Assembly (NCBI RefSeq): GCF_001556045.1
Contig: NZ_LSIC01000193.1
Coordinates: forward strand, 1 to 51,374
Reading direction: 5' to 3'
DNA: 51,374 nt
DNA from: Bradyrhizobium sp. CCH5-F6
Lineage (GTDB): Bacteria > Pseudomonadota > Alphaproteobacteria > Rhizobiales > Xanthobacteraceae
The translations under genes were made by a program, and so were the position numbers. Below are positions 1-6,635 of this stretch, piece by piece (the stretch's first letter is position 1; every line of letters starts with the position of its first letter). The notes under the pieces are model-generated. The model made no database searches, had not been told where the DNA came from, and was given only the letters and a program-made list of their open reading frames with translations.

Positions 1-312
1 CCCCGGGCGACTTCATATCGGTACACCCGGGCGACTTCGTCGGAATCCGCACTGTGTTCGACATAGTGTTTTCCCGAAACAACGTGTTGCCGCCAATATG
101 AGCGTGTTTCGCCGTTGCGCAACTTCGCCGGGGAGACCCTGGAGCCCTCCCCCTATGCGTATTGGAATGCTGCAATGGGCGTATGGGAATGACGTGTGAT
201 TATGCGTATCCTTTTTTGGAGGGCGGGCCGGTCTTCCGGGGGGAAGTGTTTAAAGTCGCCCCGCCTAGATTTTGGGGTCTCCCGGGGGAGACGCAAGGGT
301 CTCGGGGACACC
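1..312. other. Left-edge non-coding stretch with short direct repeats
   Basis: I see no convincing gene here. A 13-bp direct repeat (CCCGGGCGACTTC) lies at 2-14 and 26-38, and imperfect repeats of a GCGTATTGGAATG type lie at 157-169 and 179-191, with a further partial copy near 203. At 278-293 there is a short inverted repeat (GTCTCC...GGAGAC). Repeats of this kind occur at termini of some insertion sequences, but no transposase is visible, so a mobile-element end outside the window is only a possibility. Confidence 0.4.
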
Positions 313-341
313 TTGACTTTTAGGACAAAACGTCCTATTTA
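313..341 (+). promoter_or_regulatory. Sigma-70-type promoter with palindromic operator in the spacer
   Basis: TTGACT (313-318) and TATTTA (336-341) are separated by 17 bases. Inside the spacer and overlapping the -10 box is a perfect inverted repeat, TAGGAC (321-326) and GTCCTA (332-337), with a 5-base spacer. The position suggests a repressor site. It reads rightwards into a unit of about 60 nt that ends at the terminator at 377-410, not into the leftward DUF3800 gene. Confidence 0.6.
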
Positions 342-349
342 GGGATCAA

Positions 350-388
350 ATGGATTGGGAATGCTCGATCGGCGCTGGGCCTCGGTGA
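350..388 (+). CDS. Possible 12-residue peptide in a mini transcription unit
   Basis: ATG at 350 opens a 12-codon frame (MDWECSIGAGPR) that stops inside the terminator stem. The upstream promoter would start transcripts near 347-349, so translation would be almost leaderless, although an AGGG lies 5 bases before the ATG. The unit could equally be a non-coding transcript. The frame is too short to judge by composition; I list it because promoter, start and terminator line up. Confidence 0.2.
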   Translation: MDWECSIGAGPR

Positions 389-410
389 ACACCGGGGCCC
401 TTCGCTTTTT
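377..410 (+). terminator. Intrinsic terminator of the mini transcription unit
   Basis: An 11-bp stem (377-387 with 390-400, one G-T pair) is followed by TTCGCTTTTT. The T-run lies only on the plus strand, so this does not serve the leftward DUF3800 gene that ends at 414. Confidence 0.65.
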
Positions 411-413
411 GGG

Positions 414-1151
414 CTAGGGGAAAATCTTCAAGCCGTAGCCCTCGATCTTGCCGTTAGGGCTCGCCCGAAATTTGGACTTCAGGGCATCATAGGCCCGGTT
501 GGGCTGATCTGGCTTGATGACGTGGCGCCCAATGGGGTGTGCGACAAGGTCAGCCAACTGTAGGCCGGTCGAGTTGTGCTTCTTGTCCATGAAGCGGATT
601 TCGAGGTTCTGCATCTTGCCGACGGCGTTTTGACCGTCGCAGATCCTGCGAAACTCCAGCTCCAGCTTCGCATCCTCGGTCTTGCCACGGCATTCGACCT
701 GCAAATGGGTCTGGACGTTCGCCTGGCCCTTGTCGATCAGGAAACGCTGCAGGCGCTCCATGCAGAAGCCCAGGGCAATGCTGTAGGGGTCCGCCGGGTC
801 GCTGTATTTCTTGACGTGCTTAGCCTTGTCGATGACCGCGGCAATGAGTGTGAATTCAGCGTCGCCGATCAGCTGGGTTACCCGGTCGATGAACGATGCC
901 CGCGTGTTAGGATTTAGCAGGATGTTGAAATCGCCGGTCGCCTTGCGGATTTCATGACCGTGCAGCACTATGCTGTCATGGCCCCAGAAGTCGAATTTGA
1001 ACCGCTGGAAAGCCGGCACGATCTTTTCGATGTATTTGGCCTTTTCGACCACGCAAAAGGCGAGCGCGAAAACCGGGTGATCCGGGTTGATGTTGGTGAG
1101 GCCGTGATCGCCGCTTTCGTCGATGTAGACAATGTATTCGCTGTAATTCAT
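414..1151 (-). CDS. DUF3800 domain-containing protein
   Basis: A 245-residue protein with the two hallmarks of the DUF3800 family: an N-terminal YIDESGD motif (residues 9-15) and a C-terminal LQLADLVAHPI motif (about 197-207). The acidic residues in both motifs are the likely active-site or metal-binding positions, suggesting a nuclease-type fold, but the family's activity is not established. There is no signal peptide or membrane segment. Family members are frequent on genomic islands and beside restriction or phage-defence genes; here the neighbours are the sce7725/sce7726-like pair. Start is the ATG at 1151; the ribosome-binding site is weak. Family assignment is strong, function unknown. 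Confidence 0.85.
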   Translation of the reverse strand: MNYSEYIVYIDESGDHGLTNINPDHPVFALAFCVVEKAKYIEKIVPAFQRFKFDFWGHDSIVLHGHEIRKATGDFNILLNPNTRASFIDRVTQLIGDAEFTLIAAVIDKAKHVKKYSDPADPYSIALGFCMERLQRFLIDKGQANVQTHLQVECRGKTEDAKLELEFRRICDGQNAVGKMQNLEIRFMDKKHNSTGLQLADLVAHPIGRHVIKPDQPNRAYDALKSKFRASPNGKIEGYGLKIFP

Positions 1152-1504
1152 GGCGAGACGTTACCCCAAGTCGACGCTGGGGCCAGCTTGGCTGGCTCAT
1201 AATCGACCGCTATTCGAGCACGGAGCCGTTCGCAGCTTGACCCAATCGAGAAACCAGCGGCCGTTACAGGGACAGGATGTCTCGAAAGGCTAGAGGTTAG
1301 ACGTACGCCCGCTTGGGTCCTCATTTGCATACTCTCGCAAGTTTTTAGAGAGGCCCGATCGAGCATCCGCTCCGGGCCTCTTTTCCCAATTTAGCCCGTT
1401 GAAAATGCGAGCTATTCCGCGATGCACCGTCCATCGTGGGCCGGCCCTTCATGGCGAGCTTTTTGGGACCGCAGTCAAAATTTCGCAACAAAATGGGGAG
1501 CCGA
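1152..1504. other. Intergenic region between DUF3800 and the beta-like gene
   Basis: No supported gene. The stretch holds a plus-strand terminator (1349-1384) whose transcript I cannot identify; the 180 bases before it could hold a short RNA, but I see no good promoter for one. Confidence 0.4.
1349..1384 (+). terminator. Intrinsic terminator without an obvious upstream gene
   Basis: AGAGGCCCG (1349-1357) pairs with CGGGCCTCT (1373-1381) around a 15-base loop, followed by TTTT on the plus strand. It lies about 120 bases before the promoter of the beta-like gene and may insulate it. Confidence 0.5.
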
Positions 1505-1533
1505 TTGACAGTTCCATCAAAATTGTCTACATA
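1505..1533 (+). promoter_or_regulatory. Promoter of the beta/sce7725-like gene
   Basis: A perfect -35 box TTGACA (1505-1510), a 17-base spacer and TACATA (1528-1533, a partial match to TATAAT). It is 53 bases before the GTG start of the next gene, which has its own GGAGG ribosome-binding site. Confidence 0.5.
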
Positions 1534-1586
1534 AATGCCAGCCTGATTGTGGTGACGCCATTTTGTAATCAATTCTGGAGGCCTTT

Positions 1587-2684
1587 GTGTTCAATCATCG
1601 CCATTACGTGCCAATTTTGAAATGGAAAATGGGAGAGTACCAGGCGCTCAGCCGCCTGGCGGGGCCGGTCAAGGACCGCATCACCCCCCTCCTCGAAATC
1701 CCCCCGGTCGGGTTCGACTTCGAGACGCAGCGGAACAAGGAGAGCGCAGACGACCACCTGGGCGACTTCGGCAAGCGCCTGAAATCCAAGTGGCAGGCCC
1801 GGCCCTGCTTTGTTGACTTGAAGCACCTGCCCGCGGCGACCCGATGCGCTGGGGGACGCCACTGCGTCGAGGTTCTGTTCGAGACTGCCCGCGCCGAAGG
1901 CTGCGCGGCCATCCCGGTCGTCAGTTTCGCAAACGACGCCGCATTCCTGGCGGCCGTGGCCACCGTTTCCCGGCAGGACCGGCGCGGCGTCTGCCTGCGC
2001 CTGTCCCTTCCCGACTTCGACCGGCACAATCTCCAGGCCGACATCGAGAACCTGCTGCGCCCCATGGCGGACGGCTATGGCGAATGCGACCTGGTGATCG
2101 ATCTCGGCACGCCGACCTATGTGCCGATCGCGATCATGGTGACGATCATGCAGACGCTGATGGCCCGGGTCCCCATGCTCAACCAATGGCGCACCGTCAC
2201 CATCGCCGGCACGTCCTACCCGAACTCGGTGGCGAACATCGCCGCGCCGTACCAGTTGCTGCCGCGCCATGAATGGCAGGCTTATCGCGCGTTCATCGCA
2301 ACCATCGGTCACGAGACGCGGATACCGACCTTCGGGGACTACGCCGTCGCCCACCCTGACCTGGTCGAGCTCGACATGCGGATGATTAAGCCGTTCGCGA
2401 AGCTGCGCTACACCATCACCGACCACTGGCATGTCGCCCGCGGGACGCCGGTACGGACCCACGGCTTCGGCCAGTACCAGCAGATGTGCGCGACGCTGGT
2501 TGCCCTGCCTTATTTCAGTGGCCGCGCGTTCTCGGCCGGCGACGCCTATATCGCGGACTGCGCGGCAGGCACCGTCACGACGGGAAATCTGTCGACGTGG
2601 GTGTGGGTGTCGACGAACCGGCATCTGACGAAGGTGGTCGATGACCTCGCCAGCGCGCACGCGCTTTCAGTCGCTGCCGAATAA
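1587..2684 (+). CDS. Beta family (sce7725-like) protein, putative defence component
   Basis: A 365-residue soluble protein. The N-terminus (NHRHYVPILKWKMGEYQAL, then ITPLLEIPP) is typical of the Pfam 'beta protein' family named after phage T4, to which sce7725-type proteins are related. No catalytic motif is obvious to me. The GTG start at 1587 is chosen for the GGAGG six bases upstream. Its last 110 bases overlap the end of the opposite-strand sce7726-like gene; sce7725 and sce7726 families are known as neighbours in other bacteria, which supports both calls. A role in anti-phage defence or with a mobile element is inferred from the island setting, not shown. Confidence 0.75.
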   Translation: MFNHRHYVPILKWKMGEYQALSRLAGPVKDRITPLLEIPPVGFDFETQRNKESADDHLGDFGKRLKSKWQARPCFVDLKHLPAATRCAGGRHCVEVLFETARAEGCAAIPVVSFANDAAFLAAVATVSRQDRRGVCLRLSLPDFDRHNLQADIENLLRPMADGYGECDLVIDLGTPTYVPIAIMVTIMQTLMARVPMLNQWRTVTIAGTSYPNSVANIAAPYQLLPRHEWQAYRAFIATIGHETRIPTFGDYAVAHPDLVELDMRMIKPFAKLRYTITDHWHVARGTPVRTHGFGQYQQMCATLVALPYFSGRAFSAGDAYIADCAAGTVTTGNLSTWVWVSTNRHLTKVVDDLASAHALSVAAE

Positions 2685-3207
2685 GCGGCCGAAGCTCCTG
2701 CAGGTCGACGGTTTCGGCCAGGTATTTGTAGAGAACGCCGCGCGGTTTTCTGAGCAAAGCCGGCGGTGCGCCGCGCTCCTGGAGGATTTCAACGACTTCC
2801 GGTCGCCAGAGCAATTCGGCCAGGGCGAGCGGATCGATGGTGGGGTTCTGCGCAAAGGCCTGCGCAGTCTCGAAGCTGATGCCGCCACGCGGTCCCGCCG
2901 TCACGACCTTGATACCCCACCATTGCGGGATCAGCGGCTTCGCCTTCTCCAAATGGCGCTCGCCGACAACGAGCGTCGCCCGGTCCAGGACGAGCCCATA
3001 AGTGGCGATCTGGGCGGGAAGCCGTTCCAGCGTGTCTGAATCGCTTTTGATCTCGTAACCGTGCAGGTAGCCATTTACGACGGCGATATCGACCCGGCAG
3101 GTGCCATGACGCAGGCCCAACTCGTCGAGCACCAAAGTGTCGGCGTCGCCGTGATGCTCTTTCAGCACCTTTCGGTGCAGAGCCTGTCTGACATCCCGAT
3201 CTCGCAC
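2575..3207 (-). CDS. sce7726 family protein, predicted PD-(D/E)xK nuclease fold
   Basis: A 210-residue protein matching the sce7726 family in its first ~170 residues. Asp40 followed twelve residues later by E52-I-K54 (GYEIKSDSD) makes a D...ExK signature typical of restriction-endonuclease-like folds, with a conserved Gln-Tyr helix after it (near 66-70). The final ~25 residues are Ser/Pro/Thr-rich and are encoded in the 110-base overlap with the converging beta-like gene, so they are probably a dispensable tail. The GTG start at 3207 follows an AGGA about 8 bases upstream. Nuclease activity is inferred from the motif only. Confidence 0.78.
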   Translation of the reverse strand: MRDRDVRQALHRKVLKEHHGDADTLVLDELGLRHGTCRVDIAVVNGYLHGYEIKSDSDTLERLPAQIATYGLVLDRATLVVGERHLEKAKPLIPQWWGIKVVTAGPRGGISFETAQAFAQNPTIDPLALAELLWRPEVVEILQERGAPPALLRKPRGVLYKYLAETVDLQELRPLIRQRLKARARWRGHRPPSSDAGSSTPTPTSTDFPS

Positions 3208-3462
3208 GACTAAATCCTCAGGAGGGGCGCGGCCCTAATATGCCGCGATACAGCCCAACAAACCGTTGAATCTTCGCTAGCGATCGACCTCATCGAATCA
3301 CAATAGCGCCGAAGAAGCCGCGATGACCACCCGCTTTGCGGCCAGAGCGGGCAAAAAGCTGTGACCCGAGTCCTCCCGGCAACAGATGGCGGCAAGTCCC
3401 GTCCGCGTACGGCGTATTACATACTTAAGCTTTCATTTAGGAATTGCCCGTATGTTTTGGAC

Positions 3463-3657
3463 ATGACCAAGCGCGTGATTTCAGTTCGACTTTCGGACGA
3501 ACGCCTCAAGCAACTGGATGAGGTGTGCAGCCGGCTGGGCATGAACCGCTCGCAGGTAATCGACGCCGCGTTGCGGCTGGTTCCAGAGGTGATGTCCGGA
3601 AAGGCAGAGCTACACTATGACCCCGAACGGTTTAAACGATCCGGGCAAACTGAATAA
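3463..3657 (+). CDS. Ribbon-helix-helix (CopG-type) regulator
   Basis: A 64-residue protein whose first 45 residues form a ribbon-helix-helix domain: a strand (RVISVRLSD), helix (ERLKQLDEVCSRLG) and a second helix beginning NRSQVIDAALR. The ATG at 3463 is preferred over an in-frame GTG 102 bases upstream because the domain begins right after it. The downstream 55-codon frame overlaps its last 41 bases, so the two are probably coupled. It resembles antitoxin or plasmid regulators, but the partner is not a recognisable toxin. Confidence 0.75.
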   Translation: MTKRVISVRLSDERLKQLDEVCSRLGMNRSQVIDAALRLVPEVMSGKAELHYDPERFKRSGQTE

Positions 3658-3784
3658 AGACCGACTGGCGGCCCTGGTAGCCCTGCTGGTGATGGTGATG
3701 GTGGCTGCCCACAGCGGCTATCGGCTACACATTGGCCTAACTGGGATCACGTTCGAGCAAAATGCTCAGGTCACCGCCCGGTAG
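3617..3784 (+). CDS. 55-residue single-TM micropeptide overlapping the RHH gene
   Basis: The ATG at 3617 lies inside the RHH gene in another frame and opens 55 codons. A charged N-terminus with several Asp and Lys residues precedes a hydrophobic segment (LAALVALLVMVMVAA, about 23-37) and a short polar tail. The 41-base overlap suggests translational coupling. I do not recognise a family. A small membrane toxin or a membrane partner of the regulator are both conceivable; the evidence is only position and composition. Confidence 0.4.
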   Translation: MTPNGLNDPGKLNKDRLAALVALLVMVMVAAHSGYRLHIGLTGITFEQNAQVTAR

Positions 3785-3839
3785 CCTGGGCGATTGTTCC
3801 GGAGTGTAGGGGATGGAAAATGCCGGCTCTCCAATTCAC

Positions 3840-4070
3840 TTCGGACTGTTTCACCGATAGCCTCGCTTCTGCTTTGCGCCTATTTTGAAATCATAGCTAT
3901 GTCGGCCCTTGGGACGAATACGTTTCGATCCGAACAGTGCCGGCACGCCCAATGCGCCTCCACCTTCTCACAAGCGAGCACTCGCCAAACAGCGTGGGCT
4001 TAATATCCAGCTTGTAGTAGCGCGCCATATGCCTGCACTCATCGACGCGGGTCAGTATGATTGCGGTCAT
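3840..4070 (-). pseudogene. WGR-domain protein, truncated by in-frame stops
   Basis: From the ATG at 4070 the frame encodes the first part of a WGR domain (ILTRVDECRHMARYYKLD, then LVRRWRRIGRAGTVRIETY), 57 residues ending at 3897. The normal family length is about 75-100 residues with a basic C-terminal helix. Reading through the TAG and a TGA two codons later gives FQNRRKAEARLSVKQ, which looks like that helix, so the gene seems to have decayed by in-frame stop codons. The signature W-G-R is W-R-R here, a further sign of drift. WGR proteins are common on rhizobial islands. Confidence 0.55.
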
Positions 4071-4204
4071 GTTATTTTCTTCTGTTCTTTTTGGGTTTGC
4101 AGTGCCCAGGATTCGGTCGAGGCATGACACAAGAAGAGTGCAGATTTCACGCATACCCTCCTTCTCGCGATCGTTACATCCACCCAGCGCACAAATACGT
4201 CATG

Positions 4205-4327
4205 ATGCCTTATGAACTCGACTCTTGTGCAATCGCTTATGCGCTGAAACTGCCTCCGCTGGTCTTTGTGCGATCTGGCGAGTTGCGACAGGCGGAATGG
4301 ACCGAGTTCAGCCTAGCTGAGGTTGTT
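4205..4327 (+). pseudogene. Remnant of a tyrosine (P4-type) integrase
   Basis: An open stretch encodes ALKLPPLVFVRSGELRQAEW followed by TEFSL. This matches the region around the first catalytic Arg of P4-like integrases (usual form: APLVFVRPGELR.AEW.E.DL). The rest of a ~400-residue integrase is missing on both sides, so this is a fragment. It lies 600 bases from the 3' end of a tRNA gene, the usual site for such integrases, and supports the reading of the left arm as a decayed island. Confidence 0.6.
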
Positions 4328-4346
4328 TCCTTAAGTCGCACGTCCA

Positions 4347-4529
4347 CTAGTTCGACATGTTGGCGTCAAGGAGCGCCAGAAGTGAGCGCACCAGTACTAG
4401 TCGCCGACGTCCGATCGTTGTCGTGACGATACGCCCAGCTCCTATCAACTCATAAAGCTTCGTACGTCCCAAGCCGGTCACTTCGCATGCATCGTCAATC
4501 GTGCAGGTGAGCCGCTGGGCGAATGGCAT
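4347..4529 (-). CDS. Excisionase-like helix-turn-helix protein
   Basis: A 60-residue protein consisting of one MerR/AlpA-type winged HTH: CTIDDACEVTGLGRTKLYEL is the recognition unit, followed by GAGRIVTTTIGRRRLVLV as the wing. This is the form used by excisionase-family DNA-binding proteins. The ATG at 4529 is chosen because upstream in-frame residues do not look like part of the domain. It points away from the tRNA and sits beside the integrase remnant, so it was probably part of the same element. It may be intact even though the integrase is not. Confidence 0.7.
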   Translation of the reverse strand: MPFAQRLTCTIDDACEVTGLGRTKLYELIGAGRIVTTTIGRRRLVLVRSLLALLDANMSN

Positions 4530-4918
4530 CGTGCTCGATTCTGCGGCTTTCGGAGCGAATAGACTGACTTGTGACTGTTGACCGCCAGTTTTCTCTCGTC
4601 GATTGTATCTCACGTAGCTCTCCAATTCGCACAAGGCTCGACAGGACAAGAGTTGATTGTGCAACGAGCAACGTCAATGCGAGCACCCGAGCGCGCTCGC
4701 GCACGACAGCGCACGACAGCGATGGTTTGAATATTTCCGGACACCAAGGGCGACGAGGAAATTTTCGCGAATGCGCCAGCCACAGTGAGGCATCGCGCCG
4801 AGAATGGTCTGCTGATGTCGGCGGCAAATTCCCCAAGCGTTCGCCGCTGTTCACCAGCGTCTTATTCAACCATTATTCAACGAACGAGGCCGATGGCTAC
4901 CTAAGTACCTGAGTTTGC
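4530..4918. other. Non-coding stretch between the HTH gene and tRNA-Glu
   Basis: No supported gene. A 10-base unit (GCGCACGACA) is repeated twice near 4700-4719. No duplicate of the tRNA 3' end that would mark an attachment site is visible. Confidence 0.4.
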
Positions 4919-4993
4919 TGGCGCTCCCTAGGGGAATCGAACCCCTGTTTCAGCCTTGAGAGGGCCGCGTCCTAACCGCTAGACGAAGGGAGC
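4919..4993 (-). tRNA. tRNA-Glu (anticodon CTC)
   Basis: The minus strand folds into a full cloverleaf: acceptor GCTCCCT/AGGGAGC, a D-arm with GTCT/GGAC, anticodon stem CGGCC/GGCTG with loop CTCTCAA (anticodon CTC, reading GAG), T-arm AGGGG-TTCGATT-CCCCT, discriminator G and an encoded CCA (4919-4921). Length is 75 nt. The 3' end faces the island-like segment on the left, as expected for a tRNA used as an integration site. Confidence 0.95.
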
Positions 4994-5050
4994 GTGAGGG
5001 CTAGCCAATAACCTCGAAATTTGTCCGCCGCAAGGACCCCGACGGGCCTT

Positions 5051-5395
5051 TTACGGCTCGTTGGCAAATTTCAGCTTTCCGGCCGGCTTGAGGGTGTGGG
5101 CGTCGAAAGTGCGGATCTCGGTGACCCCGCCGACGTCCAGCGTGACCACGAGGCGGTCGCCTGCGACGCCGGTCGAGACGATCCTGGCGCCCTTCGGCAG
5201 GGTGGCGGTGACGTCGCCCACCGGTTCGGGCGCCCTTCCCTCGGACTTGAAAAGGCGGTAGCCCACCGCGATCAGCACGGCGCAGAACGCCAGCGCCGTG
5301 GTCAACCCCGCGATCAGCATCATCCGCCGCACCCGCGCGAACAGCGCGGCCTGCTCGGGGGTCGGTTCGGGAACAGCGGTATCAGACGTCGTCAT
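5051..5395 (-). CDS. DUF6476 family membrane-anchored protein
   Basis: A 114-residue protein with a cytoplasmic N-terminus, one transmembrane helix (about residues 24-47, MMLIAGLTTALAFCAVLIAV) and a C-terminal beta-rich domain (GDVTATLPKGARIVST...DRLVVTLDV) likely in the periplasm. It fits the alphaproteobacterial DUF6476 family; function unknown. Its ATG (5395-5393) overlaps by two bases the ATG of the divergent pseudouridine synthase in a shared CATG, so neither would have a leader of its own if both starts are right. The arrangement next to RluA-type synthase and rpoH is common in related genomes as far as I recall. Confidence 0.7.
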   Translation of the reverse strand: MTTSDTAVPEPTPEQAALFARVRRMMLIAGLTTALAFCAVLIAVGYRLFKSEGRAPEPVGDVTATLPKGARIVSTGVAGDRLVVTLDVGGVTEIRTFDAHTLKPAGKLKFANEP

Positions 5396-6416
5396 GGAAA
5401 GTCTCGGCCCTAAGAGTCTTGGCTCTGCGCAAAGGTTGGAGGTCGTGGTCGCCGGCGACGAGGGCTCGGCCCGGCTCGACCGCGTGCTGGCGGCGCGCCT
5501 CACCGACCTGTCGCGATCGAGGCTGAAAGCCCTGATCCTGGCGGGCGCAGTGCACCTGAAGGCCTCCGCGGTCCGCGACCCCGCTTATCACGTCAATCCC
5601 GGCGATACGATCACAATCGACGTGCCGGAGGCGGCCCCCGCCGAGCCCAAGGGGGAGGATATCGCGCTCGACATCGTGTTCGAGGACGAGGACATCGTCG
5701 TCCTCAACAAGCCGAAGGGGCTGGTCGTGCATCCCGCGGCCGGCCACGAGACCGGCACCCTGGTGAACGCGCTGATCGCCCATTGCGGCGCTTCGCTGTC
5801 GGGCATCGGCGGGGTGCGCCGGCCGGGCATCGTGCACCGGCTCGACAAGGACACGACGGGGCTGATGGTGGTGGCCAAGAACGACCTCGCCCACGCCTCG
5901 CTGACCGCCCAATTCGCCGACCACGGCCGCACCGGCGCGATGCGGCGCGGCTACATGGCGTTCGCCTGGGGCTTGCCCGGCCGGCATCGCGGCACCGTCG
6001 ATGCGCCGATCGACCGCCATCCGCATGCCCGCGAGAAGATGGCGGTGCGCCAGGGCGGCCGCGAGGCGGTGACGCATTGGGAGATCCTGGAGAGTTTTGC
6101 GGGGCGTGACGGTCGGCCGGTCGCCGCCTTGCTTGCCTGCGAGCTCGAGACCGGACGCACCCATCAGATCCGCGTGCATCTTGCCCATATCGGCCACCCG
6201 CTGATGGGGGATGCCGTCTATGGCCCGCATTTCAAGACCAAGGCCAACCAGCTCGGCCCCGAGGCGCAGGCCGCTTTGGCGGCGCTGGGGCGGCAGGCCC
6301 TACATGCTTACCTGCTAGTGTTGGAGCACCCGAGGACGGGAGAACTTCTCCACTGGGAGGCGCCGCTGCCGGAGGATTTGCTTCTCCTCGAGCGCGCCCT
6401 CAAAGCGGCGCTATGA
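5394..6416 (+). CDS. rluD: RluA/RluD family 23S rRNA pseudouridine synthase
   Basis: A 340-residue enzyme with an N-terminal S4 RNA-binding domain (RLDRVLAARL...SRSRLKALI) and an RluA catalytic domain. The catalytic motif HRLDKDTTGLMVVAKN carries the nucleophilic Asp, and RTHQIRVHLAHIGHPLMGD is the conserved C-terminal block. Such proteins isomerise uridines in 23S rRNA. The S4 domain fits RluC/RluD rather than RluA; the rluD symbol is the best guess, the exact target is not visible. The ATG at 5394 overlaps the divergent DUF6476 start; a GTG about 50 bases downstream, close behind a GGAGG, is an alternative. Confidence 0.85.
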   Translation: MESLGPKSLGSAQRLEVVVAGDEGSARLDRVLAARLTDLSRSRLKALILAGAVHLKASAVRDPAYHVNPGDTITIDVPEAAPAEPKGEDIALDIVFEDEDIVVLNKPKGLVVHPAAGHETGTLVNALIAHCGASLSGIGGVRRPGIVHRLDKDTTGLMVVAKNDLAHASLTAQFADHGRTGAMRRGYMAFAWGLPGRHRGTVDAPIDRHPHAREKMAVRQGGREAVTHWEILESFAGRDGRPVAALLACELETGRTHQIRVHLAHIGHPLMGDAVYGPHFKTKANQLGPEAQAALAALGRQALHAYLLVLEHPRTGELLHWEAPLPEDLLLLERALKAAL

Positions 6417-6635
6417 CGCAGGCCGCTTCAGAAAGCCTTTACATTACAAAAAGTTATAGCTGCCACACGGGGACGTGACGTCAGCAATCCTTCCCTTTTC
6501 GACCCCCGATGGGGTATATTGCGCCTGCGTTGAAATGACCAACGCGGAACATCGCAGCTACGGCTGGCTTTAACACAGCGGTCGTCTGCCTGGCCCGCCG
6601 CTGTCGGGGGCCTGAACCTTTTTGGAGGGCGCACT

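Noticed and set aside
4919..4993. Attachment-site duplicate of the tRNA-Glu 3' end in the island
   Set aside because: No second copy of the tRNA end could be found within positions 1-4918; the left boundary is probably outside the window.
6417..6635. ROSE-type RNA thermometer in the rpoH leader
   Set aside because: I looked for pairing of a UUGCU-like strand with the GGAGG region and found no convincing stem; the leader hairpins do not mask the ribosome-binding site.
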